A stretch of 34,508 bases of DNA. Origin: Spirochaetota bacterium (lineage in GTDB: Bacteria; Spirochaetota; Spirochaetia; ARS1246). Location: assembly GCA_024275515.1 (NCBI GenBank), contig JAJRYZ010000124.1, positions 1 to 34,508 of the forward strand, given 5' to 3'. A program made the position numbers and the translations under genes. Shown here one piece after another: positions 25,966-34,508 of this stretch (positions within the stretch are counted from its first letter, which is position 1; each line of letters opens with the position of its first letter). The notes under the pieces are model-generated. The model did no database searches. It was not told the origin of the DNA and worked only from the letters and a program-made list of their open reading frames with translations.

Positions 25966-27546
25966 CTACACGTCCCAAATCTCTTCGAACGCGTGAGGTC
26001 TGTCGCAGTATTTGCATACGAAAGTGGAGCTTCCCCGCCGCAGAAATTCCGGTCTGACATGCTGGTGATGCGACGGGTGAGAAACACACGCGTCGTTTTT
26101 GCATGAAATCTCGTCAAAACTGTAGACGCGCGGAGGCATCAAAAGTCGATATTTGTGAACGATACGAGCGTTCTTGATGATATTGAGCGTGCAGCCCGGC
26201 GCAATCGCGCCGAGCATCTTTATCTGCCGTTGATCGAAGGAAAGCACGTCGGGCAGCGAAATAATTCCCTTGTAGACGTTCGGACCTCCCGAATGATAGA
26301 CGCCGTGCGAGCTTCGGCAGTTCAGCCCCATGATCCGACGCACCTTGACGATCTGGTCCCATATCCGTTCGATTTTTCGCCCCTTCCCGATATGATCGAT
26401 GACGATTCCGTTGTCGACGGGTTTGATGCCGACTTTGTATTCCGGCTTGTGAGCCGTGCGCGTCGGCGCCTCCTCGACAAAATCGTCGGGAAACTCCGCC
26501 GCCCTACGAGGTTCGCCGCGGAAATCCTCCCCGAGCGTCCCGGCCACCAACGCGAGCTCGACAATCCGCGTGTAGTATCCGTTGATCGACTGTCCGTCCC
26601 AGCCGTTCATGGGAGTCTCATCGAGAAACGACGGAATCGTCGGATGCTCCCGGTGTCTCGGAAGCGGATGATAAAAGCGTACCCCCCGCGGCACTCCGGC
26701 TCGGAACTCAGGCCTGAAAGTAACCGTTCGTCGGAGATAATCCGCCTTTTCAAGCACGGCTTCTCCCATCCGCTCGAGCTGAAGTCGCGTAAAATACCAG
26801 ATCGGAGCGACATCGCGACCGTCGAGATAAGCCTCGATCGACGGAAAAGTCCTTACCGCGAACCCGTGCTCGGCCATTTTTTGCCTGTAAAAGTCGGGCA
26901 TCGCAAGCTCGGCCGGCGCGATGAGGTCTACGCGGACGTCACCGAATATTCGCAAACCCTCGGCCTTCGTATGCACCGTCCGCCCGTGATGCAAATCGCC
27001 GACCAGGGCGAGATGAATCGAATCGCGTTTCCAACCGAGCCGCTCGAGAAAAGTAAACTGATCGAGATACTCCTGCGTGGGATGCTCATGCTTGCCGTCG
27101 CCGGCGTTGATGAAAGCCGGAGGCTTTCGCCCCAGCGAAGCCGCGTAGGCTCCGAGGGCCGTTTCGAGCCAACGGCAAACGCCTTCGAGCTTCGATCGCA
27201 CGACGAAAACGGAACAATCACCATAGCCGAAAAGCATCTTCACCGTGTCGGTAATGCTCTCCTTCTTGGTGGTTATCGAAGAACTCTGCGCGTGAAAATC
27301 GTTGAGTTTGACACGATGAAATTTCGCCGCGTTTCGGAAGGACTCCTTCGTTCGCGTCGAGTCTTCAAGAAAAACCAGGTAGATCCCCAGCTCCTCACGA
27401 TCGATCCGAAACGCGTCCAGACCGTCGCCGGTGCGAATCGCCTCTTTTAGCCGTCGCGTTTTTTCATAGAGATAGATTTGCTCGTCGGTACTCAGATCTC
27501 CTACGACCGAAATCGTCCTGTTTCGAAAACAACTCTCCGCACACAT
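25966..27546 (-). CDS. pyrB: Aspartate carbamoyltransferase catalytic-regulatory fusion (PyrB-PyrI)
   Basis: N-terminal ATCase catalytic domain (FLEDSTRTKESFRNAAKFH, INAGDGKHEHPTQEYLDQFT); C-terminal PyrI-like domain with Zn-ligand Cys (CKNDAC...CKYC). Start MCAESCF at 27546, 5 nt after the preceding gene's stop. Confidence 0.92.
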   Translation of the reverse strand: MCAESCFRNRTISVVGDLSTDEQIYLYEKTRRLKEAIRTGDGLDAFRIDREELGIYLVFLEDSTRTKESFRNAAKFHRVKLNDFHAQSSSITTKKESITDTVKMLFGYGDCSVFVVRSKLEGVCRWLETALGAYAASLGRKPPAFINAGDGKHEHPTQEYLDQFTFLERLGWKRDSIHLALVGDLHHGRTVHTKAEGLRIFGDVRVDLIAPAELAMPDFYRQKMAEHGFAVRTFPSIEAYLDGRDVAPIWYFTRLQLERMGEAVLEKADYLRRTVTFRPEFRAGVPRGVRFYHPLPRHREHPTIPSFLDETPMNGWDGQSINGYYTRIVELALVAGTLGEDFRGEPRRAAEFPDDFVEEAPTRTAHKPEYKVGIKPVDNGIVIDHIGKGRKIERIWDQIVKVRRIMGLNCRSSHGVYHSGGPNVYKGIISLPDVLSFDQRQIKMLGAIAPGCTLNIIKNARIVHKYRLLMPPRVYSFDEISCKNDACVSHPSHHQHVRPEFLRRGSSTFVCKYCDRPHAFEEIWDV

Positions 27547-27551
27547 CACGA

Positions 27552-29141
27552 CTACTCGGACTTTCGTGTCAGCGCCAATGTCGCCGTCGACAAGGCGATT
27601 ATTCCGCCCTCCGGACTCTGCGTGTACACGACACCGTCTGCAACGCGAAAAACCGCGTAGGGAAGGACCGGTACGGTAGATCGCGTGGTCATGTCGAGGT
27701 TGCCGTCGAAACGGCCGATCCACCACGCGCCTGCGTCCAAGACGACCGCAAGCACGGTGGCGCCGTCCGGCTCCACTTCGATCCAGCTCTCGCCGAACAC
27801 CGGTTGTGTTCCAACGGTACCCGTTTCAAGTTTCTCGACGTCGACCAAAACCAGATGCGCCTCCTCGTCCGGCTCGCCGGCCACGGCGAGAAGCGATTCA
27901 CCGAACGAATAGACGCGACGACCGCGTATCGTGTCGACCGACGACTCGGCGACTATCACGCTCGTAGCCGGATCAAGATAGACGAGTCGTGCCAAAACCA
28001 CGCCCGATTCCACCCGCGTCGACAGCAGCAAGATCGTCCTTGACGCCGCGGACGCGGCGCCCACGCCGGAGACGAGCCCGCTCGGAACTTCCTGTTCCTT
28101 CAGCTTGCGCTCGTCGGCGGCAATCGCCTCGCGCTCCTGCTGAATACGCTCGATGCGCGCGGCTTGCTCCGCCTCCTGCAAAGCCAGTTTCTGCTCCTCG
28201 CGGCGCAGTTCGGCTTCCTGATCGCTCAGCTCCCGATCACGGACGTCGAGTTGCGCTTCACGCGGTTGGCTCGTTTCCCCCGTGTCGCTTTGCGCGGCGC
28301 CCTCCGCCGCCTTTTCCCCGTCCTCCGCAAGCGCGGACCGCTCGGCTTCAACCGCCTCCCGCTCGCGGCGTACGCGCTCCATATCCGCATCTACCCGGGC
28401 GCGTTGTTCCTCTATCCGTTTGAGCTCCTGATCTACTTCTCGTTCCTTAAGTTCGGTGATTTCTTTGCGAACCGGGATGCCGCGGTCTTCCCTGGCGCGC
28501 AACTCCTCGATCACCTCTTTCTCGGTGAGAACATCGCTGTCAAGCGATCCTAAGCCTCCCACGTCGGCTCGTTCGGAGAGAGGTATGACCAGCTGGGTTT
28601 TGCCGGGCCACTCGGAGTATACCGTGTCTATGCCGACGGCGCCCGCGTCGAGATGAGATACCACCGCGGGTTTGTAGCGCTCCTCAAAATACGACAGTCG
28701 ACCACGATATACGGCGTTGTACACGGTAATGAACTCGGAGAGAAGCAACGCGTCGGCCAGAGTGTACGAATACGCCCGTTCCAGGTAGCCTCCGAGAATA
28801 CGGCGCAGGTTCACGACGTGATCGACCTCGGCGGCGGACGTCAGCTCCAGGATGTCCGCGTCAAGCGCTCCGGTCGCGGCGGGATCCACCGCGTGAATAA
28901 TACGATATTTGCCTGCGTAAGTCGCCGTGCCGGAGGCGTTCCCGGCGAGAGAAGCGAGCGCCCTCCCGATGCCGAGAATCTGTTCGATCGTGTCGATCCG
29001 GTCGTGCGGGCCCTCGTAGTTGACAAACTCGACGGAGGTGCCGCCGACGCTCTTGAGCTCCTCTTCGGCGACGTCCAACGTCCACGCCTGCGCCGCAGCC
29101 AGGACCAATGCGACGATTCCCATCTTCCTGCCGGTCTGCAC
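27552..29141 (-). CDS. P83/100-family spirochaete antigen-like protein
   Basis: 529 aa; signal-like N-terminus, conserved N-terminal domain, central Glu/Arg-rich coiled coil (EREVDQELKRIEEQRARVDADMERVRREREAVEAERS), C-terminal beta-rich domain; matches my knowledge of Borrelia p83/100 proteins. Confidence 0.8.
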   Translation of the reverse strand: MQTGRKMGIVALVLAAAQAWTLDVAEEELKSVGGTSVEFVNYEGPHDRIDTIEQILGIGRALASLAGNASGTATYAGKYRIIHAVDPAATGALDADILELTSAAEVDHVVNLRRILGGYLERAYSYTLADALLLSEFITVYNAVYRGRLSYFEERYKPAVVSHLDAGAVGIDTVYSEWPGKTQLVIPLSERADVGGLGSLDSDVLTEKEVIEELRAREDRGIPVRKEITELKEREVDQELKRIEEQRARVDADMERVRREREAVEAERSALAEDGEKAAEGAAQSDTGETSQPREAQLDVRDRELSDQEAELRREEQKLALQEAEQAARIERIQQEREAIAADERKLKEQEVPSGLVSGVGAASAASRTILLLSTRVESGVVLARLVYLDPATSVIVAESSVDTIRGRRVYSFGESLLAVAGEPDEEAHLVLVDVEKLETGTVGTQPVFGESWIEVEPDGATVLAVVLDAGAWWIGRFDGNLDMTTRSTVPVLPYAVFRVADGVVYTQSPEGGIIALSTATLALTRKSE

Positions 29142-29161
29142 GATGGTATACCTCCGTTCAA

Positions 29162-30862
29162 CTAATAGTATCGTATGCTGCGCATCGCATCCAGCGCGGC
29201 TTGTCGAACAGATCGTGGATAATCGCCGCGCAAGATCCCGAGCAGTGCGTCCATTCCCGCAGAGTCGGTCGGAGTGCCGTGATACCGGATGATACCCGCA
29301 AGCCCTTCGACCGCCGCACTCCCGAGCAAGCCGTCGAAGCCCACCGCAGAACCCGCTCCGGCCGCAACGATTCGTGCGATGGCTCTTGTCATCGCGCCGT
29401 CGGGGTCGCTTCCGATTCTTCCGGCGGCGCGCATCATCGCCGCCGTCGCGCTAACGTCGTATTCGTATTTCAGCAATCCGGCGATAAACGCATTCGTCCG
29501 GATGCCCGCGACCGGCGCGATCAGCTCGGCGGCACGCGCACGAATATCGGGGCGATCCGCGCCGGCTCCCGCCGCAACGTCCACGCGCATCGTTCCTTCG
29601 GCCATCAGTCGCTCGAGAAACCACCTGAGATACCGATACCTCCCGGTCGAACCGGCTTCGCCGAGGAGAGAAGCGATCACACTCAAAACCGTCTCCCACT
29701 GATCATGACCGTCCGACGCGAGCAAAGCGTCAAGGAACAAGAAGTCGGGATCTCCGGCGTAGCTATCCCGCATCTTCCGCTCCGTGAGAGCGATATCACG
29801 GCTCGAGTTGTGACGGGAATCCTTTCCGACCTGCGACCAGTCTCCGGCGGGGACCGTCTTGGATCTGAACCCGTAAACACTCCAGTCGTTCGAGCCGACG
29901 ACGACCGTCCCGTCGTCGGCCATCACCGCGCCGGCCGACCCGCCGACGAGAATGAGCGGATCTCCGACGACGCCGCCCGGCCCCACACGGAGAAGCGCAC
30001 CGCCGGCCGTTTCGGCAACTACCCACCCGCTGGAATCGCACACGGGATAACCGACGAAATCGGCGCCGGTCTCCCGGCGCCACACGACGGAACCTTCGAC
30101 GTCAATCCGCAGCGCCGTTCCGCCGTAGGTAAGCGCGACCGCCTCGCCTCCGAAAAGTACCACGGGAAGGAAGCCGCCGCTTTCGATATAGTCCCATAGT
30201 ATCGCACCGCGCGCCGAAATCGCCACCACACTGCCGTAGTCGGTGGCGACGACGAATCCGCCCTTGCTTCTCGCCGCCGCCCGCGAAGGCACGCCGGCGA
30301 GAACGACGTTCCACATGCGTTTCCCGACCGAATCGAAGGCGTATACGTTCCTGTCGACCGACGGGACAAGAATCGTTCCCGCCGCGCTCAGAGTCGGTCC
30401 GTCCGACGGGCGGGCCGGCAACGAACGCTCAAAGCGGTGTTCACCCAGATGAGAAAAAGCATGGAGCGTTCCGTCTTCAGCCGAAACGTATATCGTACCG
30501 TCAAAAGCGACCGCCGGATCGCCGACGATTGCCGCCTCGAGGCGAACCCGCCAGATTTCCATCCCGCCGGGGTTGACCGCGACCAACCAACCACGTCGTG
30601 TGCCGAGGTAAATTGTGCCGTCGGGCCCGACGGACAAGGAACCGTTCGGACGATCCTCGACATAGGTGCGCCACAGCATCTTCCCGCTCTCGACTTCAAG
30701 CGCATAGAGGTGACGGTCTTCGGAAGGTACGTACGCCACCCCACCGGCGACGGCCGGGCGGCCCGGGATCGCGCCGCCGGTGGTAAAACTCCACGCCGGC
30801 TGCGACTCGGTCGAAGACGAGCAAAGAAGAAGCAGAGCCAACAGCATCGCGTGTCGCTTCAT
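29162..30862 (-). CDS. Exported PQQ-like beta-propeller repeat protein with C-terminal HEAT-like region
   Basis: Start MKRHAMLLALLLLCSSSTES at 30862; repeats such as GVAYVPSEDRHLYALEVESGKMLWRTYV, DGTIYLGTRRGWLVAVNPGGMEIWRVRL. The track extension to 31213 runs antisense to coaBC. Confidence 0.82.
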   Translation of the reverse strand: MKRHAMLLALLLLCSSSTESQPAWSFTTGGAIPGRPAVAGGVAYVPSEDRHLYALEVESGKMLWRTYVEDRPNGSLSVGPDGTIYLGTRRGWLVAVNPGGMEIWRVRLEAAIVGDPAVAFDGTIYVSAEDGTLHAFSHLGEHRFERSLPARPSDGPTLSAAGTILVPSVDRNVYAFDSVGKRMWNVVLAGVPSRAAARSKGGFVVATDYGSVVAISARGAILWDYIESGGFLPVVLFGGEAVALTYGGTALRIDVEGSVVWRRETGADFVGYPVCDSSGWVVAETAGGALLRVGPGGVVGDPLILVGGSAGAVMADDGTVVVGSNDWSVYGFRSKTVPAGDWSQVGKDSRHNSSRDIALTERKMRDSYAGDPDFLFLDALLASDGHDQWETVLSVIASLLGEAGSTGRYRYLRWFLERLMAEGTMRVDVAAGAGADRPDIRARAAELIAPVAGIRTNAFIAGLLKYEYDVSATAAMMRAAGRIGSDPDGAMTRAIARIVAAGAGSAVGFDGLLGSAAVEGLAGIIRYHGTPTDSAGMDALLGILRGDYPRSVRQAALDAMRSIRYY

Positions 30863-30985
30863 GTTCCGACGGTAGCATGAAGCCGGCGCGTCGTAAATCA
30901 AAGAATCCGTGGGAGCGGTGTCGGACCAAGCGCCGACCGGACGGTCTCGACGCCGAAAGGCAAGTTGACTTTTACCCGACCGGGT

Positions 30986-32290
30986 ATGATGTTTGATGCA
31001 ATGATTGCACCGGTCAGACAGCATCCGTCGGTCGATATCATCGGCACCGTCGACTCGTCCATGCACGGAGCCCGTATCGCTCTGGGAATATGTGGAAGCG
31101 TCGCGTGCGTGCGTGCGGTCGACATTGCGCGAACGTTGATGCGACGCGGAGCGGAGGTCGTGCCGATCATGACGAAGGCGGCGACCGAATTGATGCACCC
31201 ACGCCTTCTTCACTGGGCAACGGGAGTTTCACCTGTGTGCGAACTCACAGGCGCCGTCGAGCACGTCGCCGTCGCCGGAAACGTCGACGACCGGGCCGAC
31301 GTTGTGCTCATCGCTCCCGCAACGGCCAACACGATAGGCAAAATCGCATCCGGGATCGACGACACGCCCGTAACGACAGTCGTTACCACCGCACTGGGGC
31401 AGCGAATTCCGGTCGTCATCGTTCCCGCGATGCACGAGCCGATGTACCACCATCCGATAGTCCGCGACAACATGCGGCGCCTGCGCGAAATAGGAGTCGA
31501 CTTCGTGACGCCGACGGTCGAGGAAGGCAAAGCGAAGATGGCGCCGATCGAGGAGATCGTGGCGGCCGTGCATGCCCGACTTCTGTATCGCGACCGGGAG
31601 CCGCCGCTTTCGGGTGTAAATGTTTTGATTACCGCGGGCCGAACCGTCGAATACATCGATCCGATTCGGTGCATCACCAACAACAGTAGCGGCAAGATGG
31701 GTATGGCCGTCGCCTCGGCTGCGCTCGCCGCCGGCGCCGCCGTGACGATCGTCTACGGCAAGGGCACGGCGCCGCCGCCCGGTCGCGCAAAAACGATCTA
31801 TGTCGAGACGGCCGAAGAGATGAAGCGGGCCGTGTACGATCGTCTCGCCGAAGAACGCGTGGATGTGTGCATTGCAGCCGCGGCCGTCGGAGACTGGACA
31901 CCCAAATCCAAAGCACGGCGAAAAATCAGCACCGACAAAAACGGCTCGCTTACGATCTAACTCGTCGCGACGCCGAAAATCATCGACGGAATAAAACGTT
32001 TGTCCCCGGGCACTTTTCTGGTCGCCTTTCGCGCTCTCAGCGGGCTGTCCGAGGAGCAACTGATCGACAATGCCTTTCGCCGACTCGAAAAGGCCGGCGC
32101 CGACCTGATCGCCGTCAACGATACGGAGAGGCCGGGCGCCGGATTCGAAGGCGAAACCAACGAGCTCTATCTGATCGACGCCGCACGCAACGTAGAACAT
32201 ATTCCTCTCATGAAAAAGACCGAGGCCGGCGCTTTGCTGATCGACCGCGTGGCGCACTCTATCGCCTCGAATAACGGAGGGAACAGGTGA
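30986..32290 (+). pseudogene. coaBC: CoaBC, archaeal-like type, interrupted by in-frame TAA at 31958-31960
   Basis: HPSVDIIGTVDSSMHGARIALGICGSVA, LIAPATANTIGKIASGIDDTPVTT, VPAMHEPMY (CoaC part); LITAGRTVEYIDPIRCITNNSSGKMG (CoaB). Same frame after TAA: LVATPKIIDGIKRLSPGTFLVAFRALSG...DLIAVNDTERPGAGFEGETNELYLID..., ending in TGA 32288-32290. Confidence 0.85.
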
Positions 32291-33774
32291 AGGACGACAC
32301 GCAGATCAAGTCCGCGCCCAAGGTGGAGCGCAAGGTCATGTCCGCTTTGAAGAACAGCGACCGCGCAGCCACCGTGGCCGACGTCGTCGCGGCGACGTCG
32401 CTTCCTATTCGAGAGGTGGAATCGACGCTCAAGCGAATGCTCGACGAGTACCGCGGCGCCTTGCGAGTTACCGAGACCGGAGAACTCCTCTACTATTTCC
32501 CGCAAGGCTTTCGAAGCGCGTCCACCGGTTTCTTGCCGCGACTCAAGCGCGCCGCCCGCCGCGCCGGCGGCGCCGTGCTTAGGACGGCCCGTTTCCTGTT
32601 CAAAATCTGGATTGTCGTAATGCTGGTGGGATATTTCGCTCTCTTCCTTGCTCTCCTCGTCGCCGCAGTGGTCGCGTCGACCGCAGCCTCGGTCGCCGGC
32701 CGCGGAAACGACTCCCGCTCCCGAGGACGTGGGGGTGGGTTCGGCTTGTTCTATCTCAGCACACGGCTGCTTCAGACTTTTTTCTTCCTGTGGGTGTACA
32801 GCAGCCCCGGCAAGACGCGGAAGCGTCGCGGGCGCCCGTTGCACCAATCGGTCTTCGCGTACGTGTTCGGCGAGGGCGATCCCAACAGGGAGTGGGAAGA
32901 GAACGCACGAAAGGCAATCATCCGCCATATTCAGCGTCACCGTGGAATCGTTACCACGTACGAGGTGGCGTCGATGACCGGGTTGCCGCTCGCCGAGAGT
33001 CAGGCGATGATTCACCGGATGCTGCGCGAATACGACGGAGACCCGGGAGTGACGGACGACGGCACGCTCTACTACGCGTTTCCCGGCCTCATGGCGCGGA
33101 GCGAAACGGAAATCGATCGAGCCCGATCGCACAACGGCGCGCCGAAAAAGCAACTGATGCCGTTCAACCGGAATCCGAAAAAGCTGAACCGTTGGATAGG
33201 ATTCTTCAACGGTTTCAATCTGATTTTCGGCGCGTATTTCCTGACGTTTGCGAACGTGGCCATTCCCCGCGTCGGCGAGCCGGCCGGCATCGGGAGCTTC
33301 GCCTTGATCGTCCGGCAACTCTTAAGTTTTATCCCCAATCCGGTCCTATTCATGTTCTACGGGTTGGGCGTGGTACCCATCGTGTTTTCGGTGTTGTTTT
33401 TTTGTACGACCGCGACGCGCCGGTACCGGGAGCGCGCGAGAAATCGCGCCGCCCGCAACGACAACTTCCGGCGCCGTGTTTTCGCCTCGGTCGTCGATCG
33501 CCCGGAACGTCTGCGGCTCGACTCTATCGTCCCGACCAACGACGATGAGCGCGCCGACGAACCGGACAGAATCAGGGACGAAGTAGTCGTCGAGCTGCAG
33601 ACGTTGGGAGATGTCACCATTTCCGAGGAGCCGAACGGCGCGCTACTCTACGATTTCACCGAGCTCGGTAGGTCTCAGCGGGACATCGCCTCGTTTCGTG
33701 AGTCGATCAACCCACGCGATTTTGATATCGGCTCGGTGATATACGACTCGGGTTCCGACGCGTCGACATCCTAA
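32287..33774 (+). CDS. Membrane protein with three winged-helix-like repeats, function unknown
   Basis: 495 aa; GTGA overlap with the coaBC stop; repeats at the N-terminus, centre and C-terminus separated by hydrophobic segments. Confidence 0.7.
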   Translation: MKDDTQIKSAPKVERKVMSALKNSDRAATVADVVAATSLPIREVESTLKRMLDEYRGALRVTETGELLYYFPQGFRSASTGFLPRLKRAARRAGGAVLRTARFLFKIWIVVMLVGYFALFLALLVAAVVASTAASVAGRGNDSRSRGRGGGFGLFYLSTRLLQTFFFLWVYSSPGKTRKRRGRPLHQSVFAYVFGEGDPNREWEENARKAIIRHIQRHRGIVTTYEVASMTGLPLAESQAMIHRMLREYDGDPGVTDDGTLYYAFPGLMARSETEIDRARSHNGAPKKQLMPFNRNPKKLNRWIGFFNGFNLIFGAYFLTFANVAIPRVGEPAGIGSFALIVRQLLSFIPNPVLFMFYGLGVVPIVFSVLFFCTTATRRYRERARNRAARNDNFRRRVFASVVDRPERLRLDSIVPTNDDERADEPDRIRDEVVVELQTLGDVTISEEPNGALLYDFTELGRSQRDIASFRESINPRDFDIGSVIYDSGSDASTS

Positions 33775-33861
33775 CCGTCGCGTTTTTGGCAGAAGCCACT
33801 GTGGACACGGACCTGAGTCGACGGCGTAGAGAGCCGCGACGGTCGGTCGTGTCGGCCGCCG

Positions 33862-34508
33862 TCATCTGCCGGTTTCGCGCGAAGCGATCACCGATTGCGC
33901 TGCGGCAAGCCGGGCGATCGGAACTCGATACGGGGAACACGATACGTAGTTTAGATTGTTCCGATAACAAAACTCGATCGACGCGGGGTCCCCGCCGTGC
34001 TCGCCGCAGATGCCCATTTTCAGATCGGGTTTGACGCTTCGACCCTTCTCGACGGCGTTCCGGATCAGTTGGCCGACTCCGACCTGATCGAGCGTCTGGA
34101 ACGGATCGTGATCGAGAATGCCCTTCGCCAGATACTCATGAACGAAGCTCCCGACGTCGTCGCGTGAGTATCCGAACGTCATCTGAGTCAGATCGTTCGT
34201 TCCGAAGGAAAAAAAGTCGGCGTACGCCGCGACCTTATCGGCGGTAAGCGCCGCGCGGGGAATCTCAATCATCGTGCCGATTCTGTAGGCAACGCGCGCC
34301 TTTTTCTTCCGGAGGACTTCCCGTGCCGTTTTCTCCGCTTTTTCACGAAGCATCTCGAGCTCACGATGGGTACCGACGAGCGGTATCATAATCTCAGGCA
34401 GAACCTTGGTTCCTTTCGCCGCGACCTCGCAGGCGGCCGAAACGATCGCTTCCACCTGCATGGTGTAGATCTCCGGATATGTTACGCCCAGACGGCATCC
34501 GCGGTGCC
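33862..34508 (-). CDS. ppdK: Pyruvate, phosphate dikinase, C-terminal part (5' end beyond window)
   Basis: Frame is open to the window end: [21 protein letters not shown] ... [13 protein letters not shown] ... [46 protein letters not shown] ... [15 protein letters not shown]. Confidence 0.94.
   Translation of the reverse strand, partial: HRGCRLGVTYPEIYTMQVEAIVSAACEVAAKGTKVLPEIMIPLVGTHRELEMLREKAEKTAREVLRKKKARVAYRIGTMIEIPRAALTADKVAAYADFFSFGTNDLTQMTFGYSRDDVGSFVHEYLAKGILDHDPFQTLDQVGVGQLIRNAVEKGRSVKPDLKMGICGEHGGDPASIEFCYRNNLNYVSCSPYRVPIARLAAAQSVIASRETGR

Noticed and set aside
26155-27450. 431-aa plus-strand ORF inside pyrBI
   Set aside because: Shadow ORF opposite the ATCase fusion.
28080-28560. 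Apparent repeat/low-complexity region
   Set aside because: Explained by the Glu/Arg-rich coiled coil of the P83/100-family protein; no DNA-level tandem repeat unit identified.
31229-32257. 342-aa minus-strand ORF across coaBC, including the in-frame TAA site
   Set aside because: Translation shows no family motifs, whereas the plus strand has clear CoaB/CoaC motifs; not evidence that the plus strand is non-coding.
18996-32290. Hypothesis that TAA is reassigned to a sense codon genome-wide, from two in-frame TAAs
   Set aside because: TAA ends other genes at natural C-termini (carA, carB, tsaD, flgJ, the PEGA-like gene, the 33774 gene); isolated mutation, error or readthrough is more economical.
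32167-33318. 383-aa minus-strand ORF opposite the winged-helix membrane protein
   Set aside because: Plus-strand repeats and hydrophobic segments are much better supported.
1-34508. CRISPR arrays, transposases, integrases, toxin-antitoxin or phage genes
   Set aside because: Looked for and not seen; the window is housekeeping, flagellar and envelope genes.

Overview
This 34.5-kb, fairly GC-rich window is densely packed with chromosomal housekeeping genes. Gene content points to a spirochaete: P83/100-family antigen, periplasmic-flagella rod and P-ring genes, and a cNMP-binding/TPR gene next to a Crp-like gene. I see no mobile element, prophage, CRISPR array or rRNA. Three tRNAs are present. 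Gene blocks: pgeF/yfiH (partial) and a spirochaete-type hypothetical; leuA-cimA; carAB; tRNA-Gln and tRNA-Glu; apt-tsaD-polysaccharide deacetylase-sigma factor; flgF-flgG-flgA-flgI-flgJ; tRNA-Thr; crp-like and cNMP/TPR genes; an envelope block (membrane protein, M23 peptidase, PEGA-like protein, PBP1A); gcvH; a ParB-N-domain protein; a pyrB-pyrI fusion; P83/100; a PQQ beta-propeller; an archaeal-type coaBC; a membrane protein with three winged-helix-like repeats; and ppdK (partial). The most interesting signals are regulatory. (1) An unannotated leader peptide (MSSSTLGIIIILLTADYAARRG) with four Ile and two Leu codons, a 13-bp stem over the Ile codons and an intrinsic terminator lies upstream of leuA-cimA, which looks like a ribosome-mediated Ile/Leu attenuator. 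(2) An exact match to the sigma-54 -24/-12 consensus (CTGGCACGGTAATTGCT) lies just upstream of the sigma-70-family gene, suggesting an RpoN-to-alternative-sigma cascade like the Borrelia RpoN-RpoS pathway. (3) Two conserved genes (cNMP/TPR and coaBC) are each interrupted by an in-frame TAA with intact homology continuing in the same frame. (4) A 13-bp perfect dyad overlaps a divergent promoter, and several -10-like hexamers abut start codons, suggesting leaderless transcripts. All calls come from reading the sequence and the supplied ORFs; no database search or folding program was run.
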